Part shown: positions 21,759 through 37,048 of the stretch, in pieces
Layout: the number at the start of each line of letters is the position of its first letter
Numbering within the stretch: position 1 is the first letter of the stretch
Assembly: GCF_030065545.1 (NCBI RefSeq)
Contig: NZ_JASJNC010000002.1
Span: 186,001-250,000 of the forward strand
Direction of reading: 5' to 3'
Source: Marinicella marina
GTDB taxonomy: Bacteria; Pseudomonadota; Gammaproteobacteria; Xanthomonadales; Marinicellaceae
Length of the DNA stretch: 64,000 bases
Translations under genes and position numbers: made by a program
The notes under the pieces: model-generated
Database searches by the model: none
Told to the model about the DNA's origin: nothing
The model's input: the letters and a program-made list of their open reading frames with translations, nothing else

Positions 21759-23594
21759 ATGGAAGAATGGGTAGGCCAGAAGTGGCATCACTACATCACA
21801 AAAAAAAGCAGCTTTCATTATCCCAAAGCGGTCATTAATTTAGTCGACATCAGCAAAAGCTTAGCGGTTTTTTTTCGCGCTTTGGGTGGTGATGCGGGTA
21901 TGACTCTGGGGCATACTTCTGCGCTCAAGAATCACAGCCACCGCAACTGGGTACAAAAGATTTCTGGAACGGGTAAAAAATCAGAATCAGGACATTTCAA
22001 CAATGATCACTTTTATTTGCCTGAAAAGATAGATTACTTTCCTGACCAAAAAAGCAACGTAGATTTATACTATTGGTTAGCAGCCATAGGCAGTTTTAAT
22101 CACTCGCCAATGGCTGATAAGGTCATAGAGCACAATCAGCTATTAACGCATTTGGCCTTACAACAATGGCCAGGTTTAAAGCCTCTATATCAACGTTTGC
22201 TTGATGCCCAATTACAACAAAGACCAAGCATTAAATCATTGCCTGCTGTTGTTCAACCAGCTGAAATCGCCCTACAAGGGGTGTTAAAAAATCCACACAG
22301 TTACCGTGTAGGTCGTTATGACCCAGATCACATGCCTGCGCCAGTTAAGCTTTGGTTGCGACCTTTATCGCTGAGTCAGGCACTTAGTTTAAGCCGCAAT
22401 GAGCCCTCAGAGCAAAAACCAGCTGAGTTAAGTGATGCGATCAAAAAAGCACAGAAAAATAAACGTTACCAAGCTGAAGATGTTGCCGATAATGATGGCA
22501 AAGACGGTTTTATCTCATTCCGTTTAGAAAGCATGTTTTCTTGGTCTGAATTTATTAATGTAGACCGCACTGAGGATGACAGTGATGATGAAGATGCTTT
22601 TCGCGTGGCCGATGACTTGGATCAACTGAGTATAAACCAAGGTGAGACCAGCCACAAACTACGCCTGGATTTGGATTTACCCGCAAGTGATTACGATGAT
22701 GTGCTAATCGAGCAAGGCATTATGCTGCCCGAATGGGACTACAAAAAACAAATCTATCATGCCAATTACTGTGCCTTACAGCTGATGCAATTGAGGGTGG
22801 ATGAGAAAACTCAGTGGTCAGAAACGTTAAAACAACAGGCAAGCCTGCTAAAGAGACAATTTGAAGCGCTGAAACCAGTTAGTACTTGGCATAACCGTCA
22901 GGCCGATGGCGAAGAAATAGACCTCAATGCCGTTTTAGATTTTAAAGCAGATCAGCAACTGCGCCAACAACAAACAGAATCACTGTTGTACCGGCAACAA
23001 AAAAAACAAAACAGGGATTTATCGAGTTTGATTTTGACCGATCTATCGCTGTCAACAGATGCCCATGTCAATGATGAGAAGAAAGTCATAGATGTGATTA
23101 AAGAGGCATTGTATTTGTTGTCATCTGGACTGGATGCTGCAGGTGAGCGATTTGCCATAGCTGGGTTCACCTCAAAAAAACGCAGTCAAGTGCGATACTA
23201 CAACATAAAAGGTTTTGATGATGCCTTTGATGCGTATTGTGAGGAAAAAATTCAAGCCATGAAGCCAGCTTACTACACCCGCATGGGTACTGCCATCAGG
23301 TATGCCAGCGAACAGCTAAAACAGCAACAGAGCCAGCAGAAGCTATTGTTAATTTTAACCGACGGTAAACCCAATGATCTAGACAAATATGAAACTCGCT
23401 ATGGCTTAGAGGATACCAAAAAGGCAGTTCAGGAAGCCCGAGATATGGGTCTGACCCCGTTCTGTGTCTCGATTGATTATGAAGCTTCAACTTACTTGCC
23501 TTATTTATTCGGTGCTCAAGGGTTCATTCATTTAAATAATGCCTTGGATTTACCAAGAAAATTGCCTAAGTTATTTTTTCAGTTAGTTACTTGA
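21759..23594 (+). CDS. norD: NorD, VWA-domain activation protein for NO reductase
   Basis: A 611-residue soluble protein with an acidic middle region (EDDSDDEDAF) and a C-terminal von Willebrand A domain from about 430: MIDAS DLSLST, later GTAIRYA and LLILTDGKPNDLDKYE. NorD works with the NorQ ATPase to activate NorB. The ATG at 21759 gives the family-like start MEEWVGQKWHHY; the TTG at 21711 would add 16 residues. It converges on nnrS with a 6-base gap and no terminator. Confidence 0.95.
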   Translation: MEEWVGQKWHHYITKKSSFHYPKAVINLVDISKSLAVFFRALGGDAGMTLGHTSALKNHSHRNWVQKISGTGKKSESGHFNNDHFYLPEKIDYFPDQKSNVDLYYWLAAIGSFNHSPMADKVIEHNQLLTHLALQQWPGLKPLYQRLLDAQLQQRPSIKSLPAVVQPAEIALQGVLKNPHSYRVGRYDPDHMPAPVKLWLRPLSLSQALSLSRNEPSEQKPAELSDAIKKAQKNKRYQAEDVADNDGKDGFISFRLESMFSWSEFINVDRTEDDSDDEDAFRVADDLDQLSINQGETSHKLRLDLDLPASDYDDVLIEQGIMLPEWDYKKQIYHANYCALQLMQLRVDEKTQWSETLKQQASLLKRQFEALKPVSTWHNRQADGEEIDLNAVLDFKADQQLRQQQTESLLYRQQKKQNRDLSSLILTDLSLSTDAHVNDEKKVIDVIKEALYLLSSGLDAAGERFAIAGFTSKKRSQVRYYNIKGFDDAFDAYCEEKIQAMKPAYYTRMGTAIRYASEQLKQQQSQQKLLLILTDGKPNDLDKYETRYGLEDTKKAVQEARDMGLTPFCVSIDYEASTYLPYLFGAQGFIHLNNALDLPRKLPKLFFQLVT

Positions 23595-23600
23595 AAATCA

Positions 23601-24803
23601 TCACCCAGGTTTTTTATCAATTCTTGGGCTTATTAACAGTTTAGAGTATTTGATTAAATACAAGGCAAAAGCAGCACTCCACATAACAGCTGCGACCACA
23701 TAAACATAAGCGATGTCCATACCAAGTTTTGTACCGAAAACTCGAATAATGAAAGCCGCAAAAACCAGTAAAAAAGCCACAGTGACGGTTTTTCCAACAA
23801 CAATTTTTCTTCCAGTATGGCCCAGCGATACCCTTGATATCATGGCTAAAATCATTAAGCTGATGGCACCAACAGTCAAAGTATGAATGGCTTGCGAGCG
23901 ATTAAAAATATCACTGACCAAGCTTAAAGCAAAGAGCAAATAACCCAATGGAATACAGGCGTAACTGAGGTGTAAAGACCACACCAATGGTGTGCGTAAT
24001 GTAACCCAAAAACGCCATCTGAATAGCCTGATAAAATGTATCAGTGCTGCCGATGTGAATAGTCCAGCCAACCATTTTGCTGGCAATGCCAAGGGTAAGA
24101 ACTGCAATAATACGAGTGCCAATACACTGAGTATTGAAAACCATTCTAGTATGGGTATAGTGCCTACTCGAGGGGTTTGTGTACTATTAGCAGTGAACAT
24201 CGGAATGACACGGCCGCCAAGTATAACCATCAGCAGAGTCACTAAAAAGACTTGCTGATTGGTGGCGCGGATAAGATGAGTGGGATCGCTGAGGTAAGTG
24301 GCGCAGTGCATCAGACCATTGGCATAAGTCATTAACAACAAAATGGGCAGAAAAATTAAATTTCGCCACATGCGTTTTTTAATAATTGGTATCGCCAAGA
24401 AAGCACCTGCTATGGGTAAGAAAGCCAAATCAATCAATGCAATCAAACCAGGGTTTAACCATGCGATGGCAAACATAAAAATGCGACCCATCAACCACAG
24501 CAATACCAAGCAAACCAAAGTTGAGCCATGTACACTGGGAAGTCCGGTCCAGGTCTTGACGGCAGTCAGTAAAAATCCAATCACAATGGCACCAACAAAA
24601 CCAAACAGCATTTCATGTATGTGCCACCACATGATACCACCGTATACGTCCAAGTGCAGTTGGCCGTACAAGGATAATACCCACAACATGATATAACTCA
24701 TGGCCAACAATGAGCCCATAAGAAAAAATGGTCGAAATGCCATGTTCAAGATGCTGATTTTATGGTTATGCACTGTTGTTGTTTGTTTGATGTTTAGTTT
24801 CAT
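23601..24803 (-). CDS. nnrS: NnrS family haem-copper membrane protein
   Basis: A 400-residue protein with about twelve membrane helices and the NnrS start signature AFRPFFLMGSL and WWHIHEMLFGFVGAIVIGFL, with conserved histidines for haem and copper. NnrS proteins are found with NO-metabolising genes and relieve nitrosative stress; the precise reaction is not settled. The gene is transcribed away from the FNR/Dnr box at 24913-24926, about 110 bases upstream of its ATG. Confidence 0.93.
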   Translation of the reverse strand: MKLNIKQTTTVHNHKISILNMAFRPFFLMGSLLAMSYIMLWVLSLYGQLHLDVYGGIMWWHIHEMLFGFVGAIVIGFLLTAVKTWTGLPSVHGSTLVCLVLLWLMGRIFMFAIAWLNPGLIALIDLAFLPIAGAFLAIPIIKKRMWRNLIFLPILLLMTYANGLMHCATYLSDPTHLIRATNQQVFLVTLLMVILGGRVIPMFTANSTQTPRVGTIPILEWFSILSVLALVLLQFLPLALPAKWLAGLFTSAALIHFIRLFRWRFWVTLRTPLVWSLHLSYACIPLGYLLFALSLVSDIFNRSQAIHTLTVGAISLMILAMISRVSLGHTGRKIVVGKTVTVAFLLVFAAFIIRVFGTKLGMDIAYVYVVAAVMWSAAFALYLIKYSKLLISPRIDKKPG

Positions 24804-24912
24804 CTGATAAGGTTATTGCTTTGTGGAAAAATTTATCAATGTAGTTAAGCGTTCAAGCCGCTGTAAAAGTATTTAAAAATTAATATATTGCACTCAAAAC
24901 TGATTCAAGTCA

Positions 24913-24926
24913 TTGACTTAAATCAA
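24913..24926. promoter_or_regulatory. FNR/Dnr-type box between nnrS and nrdJ
   Basis: TTGACTTAAATCAA lies in the 206-base divergent region. On the minus side TATATT (24887-24882) is 3 bases off the ideal -10 place; on the plus side an AAAAAT (24949-24954) is exactly placed but weaker. It could serve nnrS, nrdJ or both. Confidence 0.7.
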
Positions 24927-25009
24927 GGTGTGTTCTCGAAAGTTATTGAAAAATGGTAAAGATAAATCAACAGCCATAACTGCTAATTTTTGAAACATTA
25001 GGTGCCAAT

Positions 25010-27553
25010 ATGATCAATCAAACAACCCCTGAGACAGAACAGGTTCACTTCACTGCGGAGCAGGCTTATGAGGCTGCGTTAAAATATTTTAAGGGAGATG
25101 ACTTGGCCGCTCGGGTTTGGGTTAATAAATATGCTTTGAAAGACTCACATGGACACATTTATGAATTGACTCCAGATGACATGCACCAAAGGTTGGCAGC
25201 AGAAATTGCTCGGATTGAAAAAAGTTATAAGAATCCACTGTCAAAGTCTCAAATTTGTGATTTGATTAAGGATTTTAAATATTTAGTGCCACAAGGTGGT
25301 CCCATGACAGGCATAGGTAATCCTTATCAAATAGCATCTTTGTCAAATTGTTTTGTTATTGGAAACACCGGCTTGGCAGATTCCTACGGCGGTATTTGTA
25401 AAATAGATGAAGAGCAAGTGCAATTAATGAAACGCCGTGGCGGCGTGGGTCATGATTTATCACATGTTCGTCCGAAGGGGTCTGCCGTAAAAAATTCCGC
25501 CTTAACATCAACTGGCATCGTGCCCTTCATGGAGCGGTATTCAAACTCCACTCGTGAGGTAGCACAAGACGGACGACGTGGTGCATTGATGCTATCTGTG
25601 TCTATTGAGCACCCGGATGCTGAAGATTTTATTGATGCCAAGATGGAACAGGGTAAAGTCACTGGAGCCAATGTTTCAGTACGCATCGATGATGCTTTTA
25701 TGCAAGCTGTGGTCAGTAACGCGATATATCAACAAAAATACCCCATCAACAGTCACGAGCCACAATTCACGCAAACCATCAAGGCCAAAAAACTGTGGAA
25801 AAAAATCATTCACAATGCCTGGCAGTCGGCAGAGCCGGGTATATTATTTTGGGACACCATCATCCGTGAATCGGTGGCTGACTGCTATGCGGAGATGGGT
25901 TTTGAGACCGTTTCCACCAACCCATGTGGTGAAATACCCTTGTGTTCCTATGACTCTTGTCGTTTGCTGGCGATTAATTTGTTTTCCTATGTCAAGCATC
26001 CGTTCACCCAATCAGCCAGTTTTGATTTTAAATTATTTAAAGAACATGCGGCACTGGCGTTGCGACTGATGGATGATATTATCGATTTGGAACTTGAGAA
26101 AATTGACCAAATCCTTGAAAAAATAGCCGCTGATCCTGAGTCCGATGAGGTCAAAAGGGTGGAACATGAATTGTGGCAAAAAATTAAGAAAAAAGCCGAA
26201 CAAGGTCGCAGGACCGGTATAGGTATCACTGCAGAAGGAGATATGTTGGCAGCACTTGGCATTCGCTATGGCAGCCAAAAAGGTAACCAGTTCTCAGAAC
26301 AAGTACACCAAACCCTGGCCGTTGAATGTTACCGCTCTTCGGTAAATATGGCCAAAGAAAGGGGTGCTTTTGCGGTGTATGACAGTCAACGTGAGGCCGG
26401 GAATCCATTCATCAAGCGCTTAAAAGCAGCGGATAAAGAGTTATACGATGACATGCTCAGTCATGGTCGGCGTAACATTGCGCTGTTGACCATTGCACCC
26501 ACTGGCACCACCAGTTTAATGACCCAAACCACTTCAGGTATAGAACCGGTGTTTTTACCGGTCTACACACGTCGCCGCAAGGTTAATCCCAACGATAAAG
26601 ATGTGCGCATTGATTTTGTGGATGAGGTGGGCGATTCATGGGAAGAATATGCGGTGTTTCACCCTCGTTTTAAACAATGGATGCAAATCAATGGCCATGA
26701 TGTTGAAAGCCATTACAGTCAGGCACAAATACAAGCGTTGGTTGAACAATCTCCCTACCACCAAGCCACCGCGAATGATGTCGATTGGTTGAGTAAGGTA
26801 CAGATGCAGGGCGCGGTGCAAAAATGGGTCGACCACAGCATCAGTGTAACCATTAATTTACCGGCTGATGTTGATGAAAATTTGGTCGACAAATTGTATA
26901 TGGAGGCTTGGAAAGTCGGCTGTAAGGGTGTTACGGTATACCGAGATGGTTCTCGTTCTGGGGTGTTGGTAGCCACAGAGAATAAAACCGAAGGTTTGGT
27001 TGATTTTCCTACCAAGCGCCCGAGTGTGCTTGAAGCTGAGGTGGTACGTTTTCACAACAACAAGGAAAAATGGATTGCTTTTGTCGGTACCATTAACGAC
27101 AAACCTTATGAAATATTTACTGGCCTAGCTGATGATGAGGATGGTTTATTCTTACCGACCAGCATCCAGTCTGGCTTGATCATCAAAAACACTCAGGCTG
27201 ATGGCAGTTCGCGTTATGATTTTCAATTCACCAATAAACGGGGCTATAAAACCACCATTGAAGGTTTGTCGCATAAATTCAACCCAGAATACTGGAACTA
27301 CGCCAAGTTAATTTCAAGCACTTTACGTCACGGAATGCCAATTGAAAAAGTGGTCGACTTAATCAATTCCTTACAATTAGACGGCACCACCATTAACACA
27401 TGGAAAAATGGCGTCAGTCGAGCTTTGAAACGCTATATCAAAGATGGCACCAAAGTCAGTAAAGGTGTGTGTGAAAACTGCCAATCTAACGAACTGATCT
27501 ACCAAGAGGGCTGCCTGATTTGCAAAAATTGTGGTGCTTCTCATTGTGGATGA
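25010..27553 (+). CDS. nrdJ: Adenosylcobalamin-dependent (class II) ribonucleotide reductase
   Basis: An 847-residue protein. It reduces ribonucleotides to deoxyribonucleotides with a B12-generated radical, so it needs neither oxygen nor strict anoxia. Visible features: SLSNCFV (first active-site Cys), MKRRGGVGHDLS, the GANVSVR segment, the STNPCGEIPLCSYDSCRL active-site region, IAPTGTTSLMTQTTSGIEP, and GCKGVTVYRDGSR. A C-terminal zinc-ribbon-like tail has four cysteines (CENCQSN ... CLICKNCGA). It lies between divergent nnrS and the haem receptor, within the denitrification island. Confidence 0.96.
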   Translation: MINQTTPETEQVHFTAEQAYEAALKYFKGDDLAARVWVNKYALKDSHGHIYELTPDDMHQRLAAEIARIEKSYKNPLSKSQICDLIKDFKYLVPQGGPMTGIGNPYQIASLSNCFVIGNTGLADSYGGICKIDEEQVQLMKRRGGVGHDLSHVRPKGSAVKNSALTSTGIVPFMERYSNSTREVAQDGRRGALMLSVSIEHPDAEDFIDAKMEQGKVTGANVSVRIDDAFMQAVVSNAIYQQKYPINSHEPQFTQTIKAKKLWKKIIHNAWQSAEPGILFWDTIIRESVADCYAEMGFETVSTNPCGEIPLCSYDSCRLLAINLFSYVKHPFTQSASFDFKLFKEHAALALRLMDDIIDLELEKIDQILEKIAADPESDEVKRVEHELWQKIKKKAEQGRRTGIGITAEGDMLAALGIRYGSQKGNQFSEQVHQTLAVECYRSSVNMAKERGAFAVYDSQREAGNPFIKRLKAADKELYDDMLSHGRRNIALLTIAPTGTTSLMTQTTSGIEPVFLPVYTRRRKVNPNDKDVRIDFVDEVGDSWEEYAVFHPRFKQWMQINGHDVESHYSQAQIQALVEQSPYHQATANDVDWLSKVQMQGAVQKWVDHSISVTINLPADVDENLVDKLYMEAWKVGCKGVTVYRDGSRSGVLVATENKTEGLVDFPTKRPSVLEAEVVRFHNNKEKWIAFVGTINDKPYEIFTGLADDEDGLFLPTSIQSGLIIKNTQADGSSRYDFQFTNKRGYKTTIEGLSHKFNPEYWNYAKLISSTLRHGMPIEKVVDLINSLQLDGTTINTWKNGVSRALKRYIKDGTKVSKGVCENCQSNELIYQEGCLICKNCGASHCG

Positions 27554-27599
27554 TTACCGATGATGAACTGGATATTATTTCGATTGCATTGTTGGCCAC

Positions 27600-27613
27600 T
27601 TGATGCAGGTCAA
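27600..27613. promoter_or_regulatory. FNR/Dnr-type box upstream of the haem-type TonB receptor
   Basis: TTGATGCAGGTCAA differs by one base from the porin/norC box. TAAAAT at 27636-27641 sits exactly where the -10 should be for a site centred at -41.5. The receptor ATG is at 27674. Confidence 0.8.
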
Positions 27614-27673
27614 CGACTTCGGTTTGAGACTTTTCTAAAATAGACTTTACTGTTACAAAATGTCTATTAAAGT

Positions 27674-29860
27674 ATGAAAAATAAAGTATGTTTTGGCATC
27701 TTCATGATGCTCAGTGGTTCAGTGGTGGCCCAAGAAAAGCCAACCACTGAAGAAATAGAAAACCTGGATGACTTGGTCGTGGTGGCTTATAAGCAGCCCA
27801 GGCCAGTACAAGAGGTGGTGGGTGATGTGGCGGTCATTTCAGCCGAGCAATTGACCAACACCATCAGTCAAGACATGGCATCTGCAATCAAGTATGAGGC
27901 CAATATTCAGATTGAAGATGGCGGCACTCGTTTTGGTACCTCAGGGGTGAATGTTCGAGGCATTGGCGATAATCGGGTGGCCATTGAAGTGGACGGCGTA
28001 CCCAATGCCAAGTCTTTCGATTTAGGCTCTTATTCCTTTGCCACTGCCACTTTTCCAGAAATTGACTTGATTCAGCGAATCGAAGTTCTCAATGGTCCAG
28101 CATCGACCCTTTATGGCAGTGATGCTTTGGGTGGTATTGTGGCCATAAACACTTGGGAGCCAAATTTGTTATTGGCAGAAAAAGCCCAGGGTGAGACCAA
28201 CTGGAATCGCTTGCGAGTGGGTTTTGATGGCAAGCGTCATAGCCGCTTTATCGGTTTAACCTCGGCATGGGGCTTGGATAATCATGGTTTATTGCTTTCA
28301 GTCACTCAGCGTGATGGAAAAGGCGTGGTTAATGAAAACTCTGATTTGGCCAAAGATGTTGCTGATTGGGATCGGCAGTCTTTATTTGGTAAATGGAGCA
28401 TTGCTACCAATACCGGTAATCAGCTCACATTTGGACTGATGGCTAATCAGAAAGACCAGTTTACTGAGATTAATTCATTCATTGGTCAAGGACGATTTGC
28501 GCGCACCACTGCATTGAGTGGCGACGATGAATCGTCAGAACAGCAACTCAATTTCGATTATGAATTCACTGTAGATGGCCGTTATGCTGATGACGGACGG
28601 CTGCTTGTTTATCATGCCAATACGGATTTCGAACAGCACAGCTTTGAAACCCGTTTTTCCAGGCGAGGTACTCCTTTATTGCAACAGCGCCAATTTAATT
28701 TTGACAGTGCTCGCACAGGTTTAGAGTTGAATTTCACTCAATCAATCACTTCTGAGAACAGCCAACACCAACTGATTTATGGCTTTGAATTCATTCATTC
28801 TGAGGTACAAGAATCACGCGACGCGAGTGAAACCAATTTGCTCACCGGTGTTGTGAGCCAAACTGTTTTGGGTGAAACATTCCCGCTGCGAGATTTCCCA
28901 CAAACAGATGTGCAAGAGTTGGGTTTGTTTATCCATGATGAAATTACTTGGGCAGATTCGCCATGGACGCTGGTGCCTGCTTTGCGCTTTGATCATTATG
29001 ATTTATCACCCAAACGAGATGCTTTATTTGATAACGGGGCTGGTGACGTGCCAGTGGTTTCAATCAGGGCTTCGGATTTTTCACCCAAACTTGGTCTGTT
29101 ATACGACATCAACCAGAGCACCAATTTCTATGCGCAGTATGTCCGTGGTTTCAGGGCACCGCCTTATGATGATGTCAACATAGGTTTCAGACTGGCGTTG
29201 TTTAATTATCAAGCCATACCCAACCCCGATTTAAAGTCAGAAACATCCGATGGGCTTGAATTTGGTTTGCGCCACAGTGGCAACCAATATGACCTCAGTT
29301 GGCATGTGTTTTATAACCAATACGATGACTTGATTGTCAGTCGAGATTTGATTGGTTTGGACCCTGATACACAGGCTCTGATTTTTCAGTCAAGAAACAT
29401 TGAAGAGGCGAGTATATACGGTGCTGAAATGGACTATCATTGGCAAATCAATGAGCAGTTTTCTACGGCTTGGCAACTGGCTTGGACCCGCGGCGAAAAT
29501 GACGTCACTAACCAACCTTTGAACAGTGTTTCACCACCCAAGGCGACTGGCTCATTGGCTTGGCAGTCAGTGAATGGTGAGTGGGATGCGACCCTTTATG
29601 GTGTATTCAGTCGTGCCCAAGAGCGGATTGATGACCCAGAATTAGAATTATTCAAAACCCCAGGTTTTGCCACTTTTGATTTGTTGGTTGGCCATAAACT
29701 CAGTCCCAGCAGTGAGCTGAGGTTTGGTTTGTTTAATTTAACCAATAAAAAATATTGGTTGTGGCAACAAGTCCGAAACTTCGATAACAACGACGCCATC
29801 ATTGAGGCCATGACTCAAGCCTCCAGGCATTTAAAAATTTCATATTCTTATCAATGGTAA
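27674..29860 (+). CDS. TonB-dependent receptor of the haem/haemoglobin type
   Basis: A 728-residue protein: signal peptide (about 1-19), a TonB box/plug region (about 30-170: DLVVVAYKQPRPVQEVVGDV, VNVRGIGDNRVAIEVDGVPN, IEVLNGPASTLYGSDALGGI) and a 22-strand-type barrel ending SYSYQW. The barrel holds YVRGFRAPPYDDVN and NPDLKSETSDGLE, motifs of haem/haemoglobin receptors (FRAP and NPDL). It would import haem or a related chelate across the outer membrane. The position between nrdJ and nirS and a perfect class II FNR/Dnr promoter imply anaerobic induction. Copper or cobalamin import are alternatives. Confidence 0.85.
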   Translation: MKNKVCFGIFMMLSGSVVAQEKPTTEEIENLDDLVVVAYKQPRPVQEVVGDVAVISAEQLTNTISQDMASAIKYEANIQIEDGGTRFGTSGVNVRGIGDNRVAIEVDGVPNAKSFDLGSYSFATATFPEIDLIQRIEVLNGPASTLYGSDALGGIVAINTWEPNLLLAEKAQGETNWNRLRVGFDGKRHSRFIGLTSAWGLDNHGLLLSVTQRDGKGVVNENSDLAKDVADWDRQSLFGKWSIATNTGNQLTFGLMANQKDQFTEINSFIGQGRFARTTALSGDDESSEQQLNFDYEFTVDGRYADDGRLLVYHANTDFEQHSFETRFSRRGTPLLQQRQFNFDSARTGLELNFTQSITSENSQHQLIYGFEFIHSEVQESRDASETNLLTGVVSQTVLGETFPLRDFPQTDVQELGLFIHDEITWADSPWTLVPALRFDHYDLSPKRDALFDNGAGDVPVVSIRASDFSPKLGLLYDINQSTNFYAQYVRGFRAPPYDDVNIGFRLALFNYQAIPNPDLKSETSDGLEFGLRHSGNQYDLSWHVFYNQYDDLIVSRDLIGLDPDTQALIFQSRNIEEASIYGAEMDYHWQINEQFSTAWQLAWTRGENDVTNQPLNSVSPPKATGSLAWQSVNGEWDATLYGVFSRAQERIDDPELELFKTPGFATFDLLVGHKLSPSSELRFGLFNLTNKKYWLWQQVRNFDNNDAIIEAMTQASRHLKISYSYQW

Positions 29861-29875
29861 TTGTGATTTTGCTGG

Positions 29876-29889
29876 TTGACCTATATCAA
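29876..29889. promoter_or_regulatory. FNR/Dnr-type box upstream of nirS
   Basis: TTGACCTATATCAA with TATTAT at 29912-29917, exactly the class II -10 position. The 5' leader before the ATG at 30005 is about 80 bases. Confidence 0.85.
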
Positions 29890-29995
29890 TTACAACCACT
29901 TAACCAACAATTATTATGCAACAAAGAGTTATAAAGCGGCGTCTCAGGGTTAATTACAGCCTGAGGGTCCCATTGTAAATAATACTGAGCCATAG

Positions 29996-32134
<2,139 letters not shown>

Positions 32135-32200
32135 TCAGTTGTTCTGCAATGACCAAGGAGGGTAGGGAGCAGAATATCAAGTAAATAAACATCTGAAATG

Positions 32201-32236
32201 AAACGCTGACTTCCTCCGAGGGCAGCGTTTTTTTTG
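32201..32236 (+). terminator. Terminator after nirS
   Basis: AAACGCTG (32201-32208) pairs with CAGCGTTT (32223-32230), with an inner CCTC/GAGG pairing, followed by a run of eight Ts that begins inside the arm. Confidence 0.85.
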
Positions 32237-32252
32237 CCTTAAAGATTTACTC

Positions 32253-32960
32253 TCAGAGCGCTTCTGTTTCAAGTAACGCACGTAATTCAGAGACGTTTTT
32301 CAGTTTAATGTGTTTTTCTTTGACTTTTATAAGCTGTTTATTTTCCAAGGATTTCAGGGCTCTGGAAAATGTCTCTGGCTTGATTGATAAACGCGAGGCT
32401 ATGTCTCTTTTGGGAACTGAAAGAGTTAAATTAAACTCATCAGTGACAGCCTCATTTACTTGTGATAAAAAGTAGTCAATTACCCTGAATGAAGCGTTAT
32501 GCAGGGTTTGTTTATCGAGTTCTTTGACCATCCAATGCAGCCGCACAGACAAATGTCCCAGCATGTTGATACACAAGTCTGCAGACTCTTTCAGCAAATT
32601 CAAAAAAGATGTGGCCTGAATACTGACAACCATTGATTGCCTCATTGCCACTGCAGTAACGGGGTATTTAGGCGCACCTGAGAACAAGACACCTTCAGCA
32701 AAGGTGCGACCAGGAAAAACCACCTCAATGATTTTTTCATCTCCTTTGATGGTACTGCGCACCAGTTTAATGGCGCCATCATAAACAAAAAATATGTGTG
32801 AAAGCGGTGTGTCTTGCTGGAACAGCATTTGTTCTGGGTTTTGTTTGACTAAGTCCGCAATCTTTAGAATGCGATCAAACTGTTCATCATTCATGCCTGA
32901 GAACATGACATTCTCACGCAAGGCATTCACCACTTTGGGCTGCAAATCTTTATGAATCAT
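32253..32960 (-). CDS. dnr: CRP/FNR-family regulator, Dnr type
   Basis: A 235-residue protein with a cyclic-nucleotide-binding-like sensor fold (about 20-130), a dimer helix and a winged helix with PKRDIASRLSIKPETFSRALKS split as helix-turn-helix. The recognition helix has E..SR, the pattern that reads TTGAT/TTGAC half sites. The N-terminus has no cysteine cluster, so it is not an Fe-S FNR; it fits Dnr/NnrR regulators that sense NO through haem. Five matching boxes are in the window. It lies 44 bases after eno on the same strand, so part of its expression may come by read-through. Confidence 0.88.
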   Translation of the reverse strand: MIHKDLQPKVVNALRENVMFSGMNDEQFDRILKIADLVKQNPEQMLFQQDTPLSHIFFVYDGAIKLVRSTIKGDEKIIEVVFPGRTFAEGVLFSGAPKYPVTAVAMRQSMVVSIQATSFLNLLKESADLCINMLGHLSVRLHWMVKELDKQTLHNASFRVIDYFLSQVNEAVTDEFNLTLSVPKRDIASRLSIKPETFSRALKSLENKQLIKVKEKHIKLKNVSELRALLETEAL

Positions 32961-33004
32961 TTAAATCCATTGTTATGACAAACCATAGATTTTAACCCAG
33001 CAAT

Positions 33005-34297
<1,293 letters not shown>

Positions 34298-35140
34298 TTA
34301 ATTCCAGTCATCACTTTGTTCTTGTAATGGTTTTGATTTGATGGTTTGATCGATGATTTTTAAAGTTTCTAATAAACCTGCCATTTGGTCGAGTCTCACT
34401 GCATTGGGACCATCGCTTTTGGCGTTGGCAGGATCGGGATGAGTCTCCATGAACAAGCCTGAAATGCCGACAGCAGTCGCAGCACGTGCTAAAACTGGAA
34501 CGTGCTCTCGCTGACCGCCAGAGGTGCCGCCTTGTCCACCGGGTAATTGTACCGAATGGGTGGCATCAAACACCACCGGACAACCAGTTTCTCGCATCAC
34601 CGCCAAGGAGCGCATGTCAGAGACTAAATTGTTGTAGCCAAAACTGGCACCGCGTTCACAAACCATGATTTGTTCGTTGCCAGTTGATAAGGCTTTGTCA
34701 ACCACATTTTTCATGTCCCATGGTGCCATGAATTGACCTTTTTTGATGTTCACTGGCTTGCCAGCGCTACAAACACGCAAGATGAAATTGGTTTGTCGGG
34801 CTAAAAATGCCGGTGTTTGTAACACGTCTACCACATCCGCCACTTCTTCAATCGGTGAATCATCATGCACATCGGTAATCACAGGTACGTTCAATTGCTT
34901 TTGTACTTCAGATAGGATTTCCAAACCCTTTTCCATGCCCAGGCCACGGAACGACTGTAATGAGGTGCGGTTGGCTTTATCAAAAGATGACTTAAAGATA
35001 AATGGTATGCCCATTTGATCAGTGATTTCTTTTAAGTGGCCCGCTGTGTCAATTGCCAGTTGCAGTGACTCAATCACACAAGGTCCAGCAATGAGGAAAA
35101 AAGGTTGATCCAGTCCAGCTTCAAAATGACATAATTTCAT
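34298..35140 (-). CDS. kdsA: 3-deoxy-D-manno-octulosonate 8-phosphate synthase
   Basis: A 280-residue protein. It condenses phosphoenolpyruvate with arabinose 5-phosphate to make KDO-8-P for lipopolysaccharide. Motifs: [74 protein letters not shown] and [16 protein letters not shown]. It sits between pyrG (13 bases) and eno (3 bases), a conserved gammaproteobacterial operon. Confidence 0.98.
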   Translation of the reverse strand: MKLCHFEAGLDQPFFLIAGPCVIESLQLAIDTAGHLKEITDQMGIPFIFKSSFDKANRTSLQSFRGLGMEKGLEILSEVQKQLNVPVITDVHDDSPIEEVADVVDVLQTPAFLARQTNFILRVCSAGKPVNIKKGQFMAPWDMKNVVDKALSTGNEQIMVCERGASFGYNNLVSDMRSLAVMRETGCPVVFDATHSVQLPGGQGGTSGGQREHVPVLARAATAVGISGLFMETHPDPANAKSDGPNAVRLDQMAGLLETLKIIDQTIKSKPLQEQSDDWN

Positions 35141-35153
35141 GTTGTTCTCTCAG

Positions 35154-36835
<1,682 letters not shown>

Positions 36836-37048
36836 AATCAATTTTGGCAGGACTTCATTGTTTTTGCACAAGCCATAGGTAAAAAAACAACTGGGTTTGG
36901 TCGAAACAACGAACCCGTACTGCCCTGATAGGGCGAGCTTTTACCAGCGTCTTTACCCTCCCAAAGCTATTTAACAGCTAATTTGATGGTTGGTTGTTGT
37001 TTGATTGATTCTCACTGAAGACGCTTCAGCTGTGATTGTCATCAACAA

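Noticed and set aside
37015-37029. CTGAAG-ACG-CTTCAG as the deoA terminator
   Set aside because: The stem is only six bases and no T run follows on the minus strand.
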